A DNA stretch of 64,000 bases from CAVQDV01 sp963711375. Its GTDB lineage: Bacteria; Pseudomonadota; Gammaproteobacteria; Coxiellales; Coxiellaceae. Each line of letters starts with the position of its first letter. The stretch's first letter is position 1. A program made the translations under genes and the position numbers. The notes below the pieces were generated by a model. That model was not told where the DNA came from and ran no database searches. It saw nothing but the letters and a program-made list of their open reading frames with translations. The DNA is taken from contig CAVQDV010000005.1 of the NCBI GenBank assembly GCA_963711375.1, positions 2,046,001-2,110,000 on the forward strand, written 5' to 3'. Below, piece after piece: positions 44,823 through 53,429 of this stretch.

Positions 44823-45521
44823 ATGAACAAAAAGTTGGGCGAAATTCTGAAAAAAGCTCGCGAAAACAAGGGACTTTCACAGGATGATGTGGTTAAGCGC
44901 TTGCGTCTGAAACTGCAAATTATTCAAGATATCGAAAATGATCACTATGAAAATATTTCAGCCTTGGTTTATATGCGAGGATATTTGCGAGCCTATTCGC
45001 GTTTACTGGGTTTGAATGAGGATGAAATTCTACTCGCCTTTTCTGAGCTTGGCATTGCAGATCCGATTAAATCCACGCATGATCCGCGTCTTGGCCAATT
45101 AACGAATCATGATGAAATTGTCGTTGCTTCCTTTCCTTGGGCCAGATGGTCCCTGTTCGCTCTATTAGGATTATTAATTCTCACCGCTCTGATCATAGGA
45201 TTGAACCAAGGAAAAATACCGACTAAAACAGCTTCGTTGCCCGTGAAGCTTTTACAGGAGCCACCAGTCGCAATAACGCTCCCGACAAACCCAATAGTGA
45301 AGGCGCCGACGTCATCGGTTGTGGCTGTACTGCCTCCAAAGGCAATGGTTGAAAATTCCACGGTGGCTCCTCCTGCTCCTGATGAAAATTCTGCAGAGCT
45401 TGAAAAACCGCAAAAGCCTAAGGTCCAACATATAAAGCATCATCGATCAGAAAATGTGGCGCACAATGTATTAAAACCCAATTATACATTGAGCCCAATT
45501 TCGGACCCGGATATAAATTAA
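44823..45521 (+). CDS. rodZ: Cytoskeletal protein RodZ
   Basis: A 232-residue bitopic protein linking MreB to the membrane. N-terminal XRE-type HTH (LGEILKKARENKGLSQDDVVKRLRLK...YMRGYLRAYSRLLGL), one membrane helix (about residues 104-123, LFALLGLLILTALIIGL), then a Pro/Val-rich periplasmic part that is short and lacks an obvious DUF4115 beta domain. ATG 44823 has AGGAGGTGA upstream. Its position between rlmN and hisS is conserved, but the usual ispG is absent here. Confidence 0.9.
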   Translation: MNKKLGEILKKARENKGLSQDDVVKRLRLKLQIIQDIENDHYENISALVYMRGYLRAYSRLLGLNEDEILLAFSELGIADPIKSTHDPRLGQLTNHDEIVVASFPWARWSLFALLGLLILTALIIGLNQGKIPTKTASLPVKLLQEPPVAITLPTNPIVKAPTSSVVAVLPPKAMVENSTVAPPAPDENSAELEKPQKPKVQHIKHHRSENVAHNVLKPNYTLSPISDPDIN

Positions 45522-45534
45522 TAGGAAAATTGGC

Positions 45535-46818
45535 ATGCAAGCGATACAAGCTGTTCGGGGAATGAATGATCTGCTTCCCGACACCACACCTTATTGGCAA
45601 GTCCTCGAAAAAGCCTGCTCGGAAATAGCGAGTGAATATGGCTATCATGAAATACGGTTACCAATTGTCGAAATGACGGAATTATTTGACCGTACGATTG
45701 GGCACGCGACCGACATTATTGAAAAAGAAATGTATACCTTCGAGGATCGAAATGGCATGAGTTTAAGTCTGCGTCCAGAAGGCACGGCTGTTTGTGTTCG
45801 TGCCGGAATTGAACACGGGCTTTTTTATAATCAAGTGCAGCGTCTCTGGTATTTAGGGCCTATGTTTCGTCATGAGCGTCCACAAAAAGGTCGCTATCGT
45901 CAATTCCACCAATTTGGTATTGAAGCTTTTGGTATGGCAGGTCCCCATATTGATGCCGAGCATATTTTTATGGCCGCGAATTTATGGGAAAAACTGGGAA
46001 TTTCTGAGAGCGTGAAACTTGAAATTAATAGTTTGGGCAATCTTAGCTCGCGTGCGAATTACCGGGAAATTTTGGTGAATTATTTTCAAAGCCATAAAAA
46101 TGAATTAGACGAAGATAGTTTACGAAGACTCGAAACCAATCCATTAAGAATTTTAGATAGTAAAAATCCAGCGTTAAGTGAATTGGTGGCAAATGCGCCG
46201 AAAATTACCGAACATTTAGATGCAGAATCTCGAGCGCATTTTGAAACATTATGCGGCTTGCTGGATAGCGCGAATCTCGCTTATTCTATTAATCCTAAAA
46301 TTGTCCGAGGCTTAGATTATTATCAACTGACGGTGTATGAATGGATTACGACAGAGCTCGGTGCGCAAGGCACCATTTGTGCGGGAGGGCGCTACGATAC
46401 GTTAGTTGAGCAATTAGGTGGCAAGCCAAGTACAGGTGTAGGTTTTGCAATGGGCTTAGAGCGTGTGGTTCTGATGATGCGCGAGCGAAAAGCAGAAGAA
46501 AATTCTGTGGATCTTTATTTTGTGCTGCTGGGTGATGCAGCGATGTCAAAAGGTTTAGCGCTTGCCGAACAATTACGCTTGGCCATACCCGGTTTAAAAA
46601 TTGAATGCAATTTAGGGGAGTCGGGTTTTAAAAGTCAATTTAAAAAAGCCGATAAAAGCGGTGCCCGTCTGGCTTGCATCATTGCAGAAGAAGAACTGGC
46701 TCAGAATAAAGTGACTATTAAATATTTGCGCGAGGAAAAACCTCAGGAATTAATGACGCTATCCACATTGGTGGATTTTTTGCAGGAGTTTAGATTTAAA
46801 GGCAGCAATTCCCGCTAA
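45535..46818 (+). CDS. hisS: Histidyl-tRNA synthetase
   Basis: Class II synthetase, 427 aa. It shows AVRGMNDLLP at the N-terminus, motif 2 (FRHERPQKGRYRQFHQFGIEAFG), the His-specific IVRGLDYYQLTVYEW, motif 3 (GVGFAMGLERVVL) and a C-terminal anticodon-binding domain. The final codons (GSNSR-stop) lie inside a dispersed palindrome, so the natural C-terminus has been replaced or extended by the repeat. Confidence 0.97.
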   Translation: MQAIQAVRGMNDLLPDTTPYWQVLEKACSEIASEYGYHEIRLPIVEMTELFDRTIGHATDIIEKEMYTFEDRNGMSLSLRPEGTAVCVRAGIEHGLFYNQVQRLWYLGPMFRHERPQKGRYRQFHQFGIEAFGMAGPHIDAEHIFMAANLWEKLGISESVKLEINSLGNLSSRANYREILVNYFQSHKNELDEDSLRRLETNPLRILDSKNPALSELVANAPKITEHLDAESRAHFETLCGLLDSANLAYSINPKIVRGLDYYQLTVYEWITTELGAQGTICAGGRYDTLVEQLGGKPSTGVGFAMGLERVVLMMRERKAEENSVDLYFVLLGDAAMSKGLALAEQLRLAIPGLKIECNLGESGFKSQFKKADKSGARLACIIAEEELAQNKVTIKYLREEKPQELMTLSTLVDFLQEFRFKGSNSR

Positions 46819-46946
46819 AGCGGGAATTGCTACAAAAAGCTGGGGCTTCCCAAGGGGAGCAAGGCTCCCCTTGGGCGCCAGCGGTGGGTTCCCCACCGCG
46901 CCAGCGTTAATACCAGGAAGGAGTTCCCGCTTTAGCGGGAACTCCT
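46804..46946. repeat. Cluster of four palindromes between hisS and yfgM
   Basis: Four hairpins in tandem: 46804-46831 (AGCAATTCCCGC-TAAA-complement, perfect 12-bp stem, containing the hisS TAA 46816-46818); 46849-46875 (CCCAAGGGGAGC-AAG-complement, 12 bp); 46881-46899 (GCGGTGGG/CCCACCGC); and 46919-46946 (AGGAGTTCCCGC-TTTA-complement, 12 bp). The first and last are copies of the window-wide family. They fill the whole 147-nt gap. Confidence 0.85.
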
Positions 46947-46965
46947 GATTTAAAGGAGACTTCAA

Positions 46966-47586
46966 ATGAGTGAATATTTATCCGATAAAGAACAAATTGA
47001 ATTGATAAAAAAATGGTGGAAGGATTATGGGATGTCTGTCCTAATCGCTGTTATTGTAGGCCTATCAGTTGGTTTCGGCTGGCGTTATTGGCAGCAACAC
47101 AAACTTCAAAATGAATCAACGGCTTCTGAAATGTTCCAAGAGGCCTTATTTTCCAATGAAAAAGGTGATGTAACGAGTGCGGCACAAAATGCAAAGACCC
47201 TTACAGAAAAATTCCCTGCTTCGCCTTATGCAGCGCTTGCGAATTTATTAGTCGCCAAAGATGCTGTGACGAATAACAATCTTCCCTTCGCTTTAGAAAA
47301 ATTAAATTCGACAATTATGAATACCCGTGATGCCCGTTTCAGACAAATCGCAAGACTACGCGCGGCTCGAATTTTGCTTGCTCAAAAACAATTTGCATCA
47401 GGATTAACGATGTTAGCGACCGTTGAAGATAAAACCTTTACGCCGATCATTGAACAAATTCGTGGTGATATTTATTCGGCACAAGGAAAAAAAGAGCTAG
47501 CCGAGAAAGAATATAATTCTGCGAAAAAGGGATTCGATAATGCTGGTCTTCAGGATCCTTTTCTGCAGATGAAGATTGCGGGTTAA
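46966..47586 (+). CDS. yfgM: YfgM-like TPR protein
   Basis: A 206-residue inner-membrane protein with a single N-terminal helix (SVLIAVIVGLSVGFGWRYW) and periplasmic TPR-like repeats (LTEKFPASPYAALANLLVAKDAV). YfgM family proteins interact with the SecYEG/PpiD translocon. Conserved position after hisS. In most gammaproteobacteria bamB follows; here a convergent MBL gene follows instead, its stop overlapping by 4 nt. Confidence 0.92.
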   Translation: MSEYLSDKEQIELIKKWWKDYGMSVLIAVIVGLSVGFGWRYWQQHKLQNESTASEMFQEALFSNEKGDVTSAAQNAKTLTEKFPASPYAALANLLVAKDAVTNNNLPFALEKLNSTIMNTRDARFRQIARLRAARILLAQKQFASGLTMLATVEDKTFTPIIEQIRGDIYSAQGKKELAEKEYNSAKKGFDNAGLQDPFLQMKIAG

Positions 47587-48350
47587 AATTTAAATTCTTG
47601 CCCACGGACAATATAGCCGAGAAAGCCATCTTTTTTGCAGTCTGGTAATTGCCCGTCGTTATAATCATAAAGCCATATTTTGCTTTTAACTTCTGGAGGC
47701 AAATTAATTAAATCCATATAATTGGCGTGTGCGTTTGTTCGACCTGGAAGCGTTTCACAATCGTGAAAAATAATGTCGGCTTTGTGATAATAAAAATTAA
47801 ATACCTCAGGCCATAAAATGGCATCGGTCGTTAAAAATATTTTACAACCATTAATTTCGAAATATAAGCCGTAGCTTGGCATGTAGCGATCGTTCATTTT
47901 TACATGTTTCGTTTTAACCAAAGTAAATTCTACACCTTCCCACGTGAAAGTATTTTCCTTGCCAATCGGATGAGTCTTGAAAAAACTGTCGAGGGTAGCC
48001 ACTTCATTTTGCAAACTGGAAAGGCCGCCTCGAAGCGATTCGTCCCAGATGGAGGTCGTGATGTCCTCGTGCGCAAAGAAGGTGGGCTTTTGGCCTTGGC
48101 CATTTTGAAAAAATTTAGTTGAGAATCCAAGCCATTCAAGTCCCCCAATATGATCTGCATGGAGGTGGCTCACATAAACCGCATCAATATCGGCGTGATG
48201 GACATTAATCATATTAAGTGCCCAACGAATGTCTGTGCCGCAGTCAATCAATAACTTTCTGCCGTTATCAGCCACCAGCAACATATTTGACTGAAAATTG
48301 TTAGCGTCGAGTGTAAAAGCCGCTGCCGACCCTAAGAAAATTAATTTCAT
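47583..48350 (-). CDS. Metallo-beta-lactamase fold hydrolase
   Basis: A 255-residue cytoplasmic MBL-fold protein. MKLIFLGSAAAFTLDANNFQSNMLL opens the fold, VSHLHADHIGGLEW is the HxHxDH metal site, and later TKHVKM, FLTTDAILW and IIFHDCETLPGRTNAHA supply the remaining ligands. The layout is close to RNase Z/phosphodiesterase-like MBL proteins, but no substrate can be assigned. It occupies, inverted, the place after yfgM where bamB usually lies. Confidence 0.85.
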   Translation of the reverse strand: MKLIFLGSAAAFTLDANNFQSNMLLVADNGRKLLIDCGTDIRWALNMINVHHADIDAVYVSHLHADHIGGLEWLGFSTKFFQNGQGQKPTFFAHEDITTSIWDESLRGGLSSLQNEVATLDSFFKTHPIGKENTFTWEGVEFTLVKTKHVKMNDRYMPSYGLYFEINGCKIFLTTDAILWPEVFNFYYHKADIIFHDCETLPGRTNAHANYMDLINLPPEVKSKIWLYDYNDGQLPDCKKDGFLGYIVRGQEFKF

Positions 48351-48581
48351 TGTTTCTCAACTTTATGATCCTACTGACGATTATAGCAGTTAAAAAGGGT
48401 AAAAAGGCAGCAGTCTATTACCACAAAAGTAAAATTTTAAAAACCCAAGACTAATCAATAGGTTAGGATGGAAAGGAAACTTGCGCCCACAAATCACCTG
48501 TTTTAAGTGGTGATGGGTCTTGATTTTATCCTTTATATCTGCAATAGTTAGAATATTATCTATTAGAAGTGGTTATTTGAT

Positions 48582-49949
48582 ATGCGAAAGAGCCGAGGTG
48601 ATGAACCTTCGGTAAAAGGAAAGACTGAAACTAAAAAACAAACGCAAGGTCTACAAAAAAAAACGAGTGCCTCAAAAAAGCATCTTCTCCCTGATGATGT
48701 TTCCAATGCTAAATCCACAAAAGTAAAATTTAACTCTGAAAATCAGCAGCCAAAAACGTCGACAAATATACCCAAAAAAAAACGAAAAAATAAAGCCGCT
48801 CCCCATCACGCTGTAATAGTGGAGGCTTCTCCCGAGACGGCTAAATCCATACTGAAAGAAATTACTGCAAATGATTTATCTATGCTCTGCACGCCCACTC
48901 GTTTGGAAATAACTCCAGAGGACAGAAGCCCGGGTGGTACTGTACACCGTGCAAGGACCAAGACACCTCGTAAGCGAAAACTGGTTTTTGATGGTGAATT
49001 TACTTTGGAAAGGAAATTTAATGGCGGCGAAAAAACAAAGATTGTTAAAATTAGTTTTTTGACTGAGGAGGAGAAGAAAAAGGAATCTGACGAAAAAGTG
49101 ATTAAGATTCCGGAAGAATTAGTAAAATTGCCTTTGGAGCAAAAATCTTTTGGGCCGTTCACTGTCATTCAGGAAGACTTAAAAAAAGTGCCTCTTCGAA
49201 AAACGTTGCCGGGACAGAATACGGTAATGAAGCGCCCGGCGGATAAAGAATTCGTAGCCTTTGTTAAGAAAATATCGTCTGATTCTGCAGCCGCCGATTT
49301 TGCTTTAGAATTACTTAAGGCGCCTGCTCAGCCGAATTATTTTGAGGACATAAAGGCTGATCCTACATTCGGGGGTTTTGCTTTAGAATTAATTAAAGCG
49401 GCTGCTCAATGGAATCTTCTACAAATATCGGCTGATCCTGCATTTGCGGGTTTTACTTTAGAATTAATGAAAGCGGCTACCCCTGCTTTAGCGACTTTTG
49501 GCTTAGAATTAACAAAAACGGAGGCTCAGTGGCATCATAAACTGAATGTCTCTCTTTTTTCCGGAACCATTAACACACAGGTGTCTGAAAATTTATTTGC
49601 TGGTACGGATAAATCCAATTACTCCAAAAAACATTTTGAAAATGCAGCACGTAAAATGTTAAAAAATGAGGAGGGACTGGTGACAGCTGTTTCAGCGAAG
49701 GATGCGGCATATGTAGTGCCAGGCACGCTAGTAGCATTCTGCGAAATTCTGTACTACCAATTTTATGGCATTAAGGAAGGGTATTCTCTTTTAACTCCTT
49801 TATTCTTTCATACCCTAAGAACAGAGACAAAGCCCTCTTTGGAGGCGAAAATATGGAGCAGGGCGGCAATGTGCCTGATGAGAGAAGATCAGAAAAAGAT
49901 TCCTGCAGAGGCCAATGATAATGCTTCAAGCCTTGGCCTCAAAAAATAG
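48582..49949 (+). CDS. Putative nuclear-targeted effector with SV40-like NLS and LEL repeats
   Basis: A 455-residue orphan protein. The N-terminal 135 residues are basic and disordered and hold PKKKRKN (64-70, the SV40 T-antigen NLS core) and PRKRK (129-133). Residues about 238-316 carry four degenerate copies of F-[AT]-LEL-[LIM]-KA-x-AQ (FALELLKAPAQ, FALELIKAAAQ, FTLELMKAATP, FGLELTKTEAQ). A helical C-terminal domain follows (KMLKNEEGLVTAVSAKDAAY...GIKEGYSLLTPLFF). No signal peptide. It is inserted between yfgM and der, usually the site of bamB. No enzyme motif is seen. Nuclear effector status is inference. Confidence 0.72.
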   Translation: MRKSRGDEPSVKGKTETKKQTQGLQKKTSASKKHLLPDDVSNAKSTKVKFNSENQQPKTSTNIPKKKRKNKAAPHHAVIVEASPETAKSILKEITANDLSMLCTPTRLEITPEDRSPGGTVHRARTKTPRKRKLVFDGEFTLERKFNGGEKTKIVKISFLTEEEKKKESDEKVIKIPEELVKLPLEQKSFGPFTVIQEDLKKVPLRKTLPGQNTVMKRPADKEFVAFVKKISSDSAAADFALELLKAPAQPNYFEDIKADPTFGGFALELIKAAAQWNLLQISADPAFAGFTLELMKAATPALATFGLELTKTEAQWHHKLNVSLFSGTINTQVSENLFAGTDKSNYSKKHFENAARKMLKNEEGLVTAVSAKDAAYVVPGTLVAFCEILYYQFYGIKEGYSLLTPLFFHTLRTETKPSLEAKIWSRAAMCLMREDQKKIPAEANDNASSLGLKK

Positions 49950-49985
49950 GGTGCAATTTCCCTCAAACTCATTACAATACCGCCT

Positions 49986-51305
49986 ATGATTCCAGTATTT
50001 ACCATTGTAGGCCGGCCTAACGTCGGCAAATCGACCCTTTTCAATCGTCTCACCAAAAGTCGCGATGCTTTGGTGGCTGATTTTCCGGGTGTTACGCGTG
50101 ATCGCCAATATGGCGATGGTGCTGTGGGCGACAGGCCCTATATCATTGTCGACACGGGTGGGATCGTGATTTTCAGCGATTCCAAGCTAGAACATTTGAC
50201 TGATCAACAAGTGAAGCAGGCCATAACTGAAGCGGATCGTATTTTATTTGTGGTGGATGCTAAAGATGGCTTCACTCCGGCCGATGCGGAAATTGCTGAG
50301 CGTTTAAGGTCACATCATTCTAAAGTGGTTTTACTCGTTAATAAGGCGGATCGCGAAGAAGCCTCTATTGTGAATTCAGATTTTTATAGTATGGGCTTTG
50401 GAGATCCAAATCCAATTTCGGCAACCCAGGGCAGGGGAATTGAAGCTTTGATGCATAAATTGCTCGCCCCATTTCCAAAAGAAGAATTACCGGCCCCAGA
50501 CGATGATCGGGTTCATGTGGCTATCATTGGAAGACCTAATGTTGGAAAATCGACTTTAATAAATCGAATGTTAGGCGAGGACCGTGTGATCACTCTGGAT
50601 AGTCCTGGCACAACGCGAGATAGTATTCGGATTCCCTTTGATCGTCATGATGAAAAATATATGTTAATTGATACAGCGGGTATTCGTCGACGTGCCAAAG
50701 TGTCTGAGGTCATCGAAAAATATTCCATTATTAAATCTTTGCAGGCGATTCAGTTGGCGCATGTCGTGGTGGTGGTAATTGATGCGAATGAGCCCATCAC
50801 GGAGCAAGATTTGCGTTTAATTGGCAAAGTGATCGAGCAGGGTAAATCGATTATCCTTGCTTTTAATAAATGGGATGAATTAACCGAAGAAGCGCGTAAT
50901 CAAGTGAAAAAAATGGTGGATCGTAAATTGGATTTTGCCCAATTTGCACGACGCTATTTTATTTCAGCTTTGCATGGCACGGGTGTTGGGAATTTATTTC
51001 ATGCCATTGATGAAACCCATCACGCGGCGAGCCAAGAAATTCCGACTCATGTGTTAACAGAAGCTTTAGAGCAAGCGCAAAAAGAACATCAGCCTCCTCT
51101 AAGTAAAGGCCGAAGAATTAAATTACGCTATGCGCATATTGGCGGATATCATCCTCTGCAATTTGTGATCCACGGAAAACAAACCGACGATTTGCCGGAT
51201 TCTTATAAGCGGTTTTTAATTAATTTTTTTAGAGATAATTTTAATCTAGTCGGCGTCCCTTTGATTCTGAAATTCAAAAGTGACAGTAATCCTTTTCGAC
51301 ATTAA
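49986..51305 (+). CDS. der: Ribosome assembly GTPase Der (EngA)
   Basis: Double-GTPase of 439 aa for 50S subunit maturation. First G domain: GRPNVGKSTLFNRL, DTGGI, NKAD. Second: GRPNVGKSTLINRM, DTAGIRR, NKWD. A KH-like C-terminal domain follows (RIKLRYAHIGGYHPLQFVIHG). It is convergent with xseA, with a 32-nt overlap of the two 3' ends. Confidence 0.98.
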   Translation: MIPVFTIVGRPNVGKSTLFNRLTKSRDALVADFPGVTRDRQYGDGAVGDRPYIIVDTGGIVIFSDSKLEHLTDQQVKQAITEADRILFVVDAKDGFTPADAEIAERLRSHHSKVVLLVNKADREEASIVNSDFYSMGFGDPNPISATQGRGIEALMHKLLAPFPKEELPAPDDDRVHVAIIGRPNVGKSTLINRMLGEDRVITLDSPGTTRDSIRIPFDRHDEKYMLIDTAGIRRRAKVSEVIEKYSIIKSLQAIQLAHVVVVVIDANEPITEQDLRLIGKVIEQGKSIILAFNKWDELTEEARNQVKKMVDRKLDFAQFARRYFISALHGTGVGNLFHAIDETHHAASQEIPTHVLTEALEQAQKEHQPPLSKGRRIKLRYAHIGGYHPLQFVIHGKQTDDLPDSYKRFLINFFRDNFNLVGVPLILKFKSDSNPFRH

Positions 51306-52647
51306 CCTTCTTCTTCACCTCAGAAACAATCTTCCCATCAACAAATTTAGTGGTAATACTATCCCCAATCGAAATCGATGCTGTGCTGCTAATTATTTTA
51401 TTATCTTTAGCATCCATCACAATCGCATATCCACGTTGCAAAGTTCGAAGCGGATTTAAAGTATCCAAAGCGTGCGCAGAATTTTGTATTGATAAACGAC
51501 TGTATTCAATTCGATTATTGATGCTAGTTTGTAGGGAGTTTTTAATAAGTTCCAGACGCTCCAAATGCGGCTTGATCTTTTGAGCAGGACTTAAATGCAT
51601 CAACCGCTGGCGCTTCAAATTTAATTTAGCCTGAAAATTTTTAATTTTATTCTGGTAAGCCAGAATTAAGTTAAGCTCTAATCGGTCTAAACGTTGCGCC
51701 TGTTCACGAAGCCTTTGGCCCGGATGACGCAGACGTTTCATTAGATGCGATAAATTCATCTCTTCTTTTTGCAGGCGTAGTTGAATAAATCGAATAATCA
51801 GTTTCGATAATTTTGAAATATTTTCCTGCCACTCAACTCGACTGGGGCTCGCTTGCTCCGCGGCAGCAGAAGGCGTTGCTGCTCTAAAATCAGCGACAAA
51901 ATCGGCAATAGTGACATCCACCTCATGTCCGATACCCGTAATAATCGGTGTTTTTGAGCCAAAAATAGCCTGTGCTACAAGTTCTTCATTAAAAGGCCAT
52001 AAATCTTCCAACGAGCCGCCGCCTCGTGCAAGAATGAATACATCGCATTCTTGTCGAGCATTGGCCGTTTGAATTGCAGAAACAATTTGTTTAGCGGCGA
52101 GTTCACCTTGCACCAAAGTTGGATAAATGATCACAGGAATGCTCGGAAAACGACGCTTTAATACCGTTAAAATATCATGTATCGCCGCTCCGCTGGCAGA
52201 GGTGATAACGCCGATTTGCTTTGGAAATCTCGGTAGAGGCTTTTTGTGTTCTGTATCAAATAATCCAAGAGCGGCTAATTTTGTTTTTAATTTTTCAAAT
52301 GCAATCTGCAGAAGGCCTTCGCCGCTTAATTGCAATTCTTGAATAATCAGCTGAAAATCACCACGGGGTTCATAGAGACTGACGGCTGCGCGTGCAATGA
52401 CGTGCTGACCATTTTCTGGAATAAACCGAAGTTGGCGCATTGAATTACGAAACATAGCACAACGCACCTGGGCTTTTTCATCCTTAAGAGAAAAATAAAA
52501 ATGCCCAGAACTGGGTTTCGCCAAATTAGAAATCTCACCCGTCAACCAAATGGTATGAAAGGTTCCTTCCAATAATTGTCTTACCTCCTGATTAAAGGAA
52601 GACACCGTATAAATTTCATTCTCGTTAGGCGTTTTCATGGCCACCAT
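51274..52647 (-). CDS. xseA: Exodeoxyribonuclease VII large subunit
   Basis: Catalytic subunit of exonuclease VII, 457 aa. N-terminal OB-fold (IWLTGEISNLAKPSSGHFYFSLKDEKAQVRC), catalytic DxD-type core (FILARGGGSLEDLWPFNEE, VTIADFVADFRAATPSAAAE), long coiled coil (about 270-370) and the C-terminal LRTLQRGYAIV. Partner of XseB at 4509-4745. The der/xseA neighbourhood is conserved. Confidence 0.97.
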   Translation of the reverse strand: MVAMKTPNENEIYTVSSFNQEVRQLLEGTFHTIWLTGEISNLAKPSSGHFYFSLKDEKAQVRCAMFRNSMRQLRFIPENGQHVIARAAVSLYEPRGDFQLIIQELQLSGEGLLQIAFEKLKTKLAALGLFDTEHKKPLPRFPKQIGVITSASGAAIHDILTVLKRRFPSIPVIIYPTLVQGELAAKQIVSAIQTANARQECDVFILARGGGSLEDLWPFNEELVAQAIFGSKTPIITGIGHEVDVTIADFVADFRAATPSAAAEQASPSRVEWQENISKLSKLIIRFIQLRLQKEEMNLSHLMKRLRHPGQRLREQAQRLDRLELNLILAYQNKIKNFQAKLNLKRQRLMHLSPAQKIKPHLERLELIKNSLQTSINNRIEYSRLSIQNSAHALDTLNPLRTLQRGYAIVMDAKDNKIISSTASISIGDSITTKFVDGKIVSEVKKKVNVEKDYCHF

Positions 52648-52773
52648 TATGCCGCAAGCGAGTAAAAAATTACAGTTTCCCGAATATTCAATTCTGGTAT
52701 AGAGATGCTATTTTGGGAGCACGTAATCCAATTGACAAACGGATTTTTTTGTCCGAAAATGGAGGCCAAGCAA

Positions 52774-52998
52774 ATGAAAGGATCTGAGTTTTTGCGAAAA
52801 ATTAAGGATGTTGGTGATGTTAAGAAAGTCGAAGTTCGAATTGAGTATCGCAGGGGTAAGGGCAGCCATAGCACATTATTCTATGGAAATCGTTTTGCGA
52901 TTATTCCAAATTTAAAAGATGAACTTAAAATAGGGACTTATAAGGCTATTCTAAAACAGTTAGGAATTAGTGAGAGACAATTGAGGGAAATAAAATGA
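52774..52998 (+). CDS. hicA: HicA-family mRNA interferase toxin
   Basis: A 74-residue HicA of dsRBD-like fold that cleaves mRNA. KGSHST carries the catalytic His, and IGTYKAILKQLGI is the usual C-terminal helix. ATG 52774 is chosen because GGAGG (52761-52765) is 8 nt upstream; upstream in-frame Mets lack SDs. It overlaps hicB by ATGA. Confidence 0.9.
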   Translation: MKGSEFLRKIKDVGDVKKVEVRIEYRRGKGSHSTLFYGNRFAIIPNLKDELKIGTYKAILKQLGISERQLREIK

Positions 52999-53429
52999 AT
53001 AGACATTTCAGCTATCCAGTAAAATTATTAAAAGCAAAAGAAGGCGGATATGTTGTTAAATTTTTAGACGTGCCAGAGGCTATTACTCAGGGTGAGTCTA
53101 TTGACCATGCCTTGCATGAAGCTACAGATTGTTTGGAAGAGGCTATCGCGAATCGTATAGCTATGAAATTGCCAATTCCCGATGCCAGTAATCCCGGAAA
53201 AAAACAACATTGCATCACTTTACATGCAACCATAGCCGCTAAAGCAGCGTTTTACATCGCCGTTCAAGAATCAAAGTTGAATAATGTTAAGTTAGCAAAA
53301 AAATTGCAATGCGATGAAAAAGAGGTGAGGCGTTTACTTGATCCGCACTATGTTTCAAAGCTGCCACGCATTGAGTCAGCATTAGAAAAATTAGGTATGC
53401 GTTTATCCATTGGAATAGCGAGTTTATGA
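52995..53429 (+). CDS. hicB: HicB-family antitoxin
   Basis: Antitoxin, 144 aa. N-terminal HicB fold (YPVKLLKAKEGGYVVKFLDVPEAITQGESIDHALHEA) and a C-terminal HTH-like part (VKLAKKLQCDEKEVRRLLDPHYVSKLPRIESALEKLG). It overlaps both hicA upstream and tsaB downstream by 4 nt each, so toxin, antitoxin and an essential tRNA gene form one translationally coupled unit. Confidence 0.92.
   Translation: MNRHFSYPVKLLKAKEGGYVVKFLDVPEAITQGESIDHALHEATDCLEEAIANRIAMKLPIPDASNPGKKQHCITLHATIAAKAAFYIAVQESKLNNVKLAKKLQCDEKEVRRLLDPHYVSKLPRIESALEKLGMRLSIGIASL

Noticed and set aside
49986..52647. der and xseA share a 32-nt convergent coding overlap
   Set aside because: Real, but convergent 3' overlaps are common in compact genomes and both proteins look normal, so it is noted in the gene entries only.
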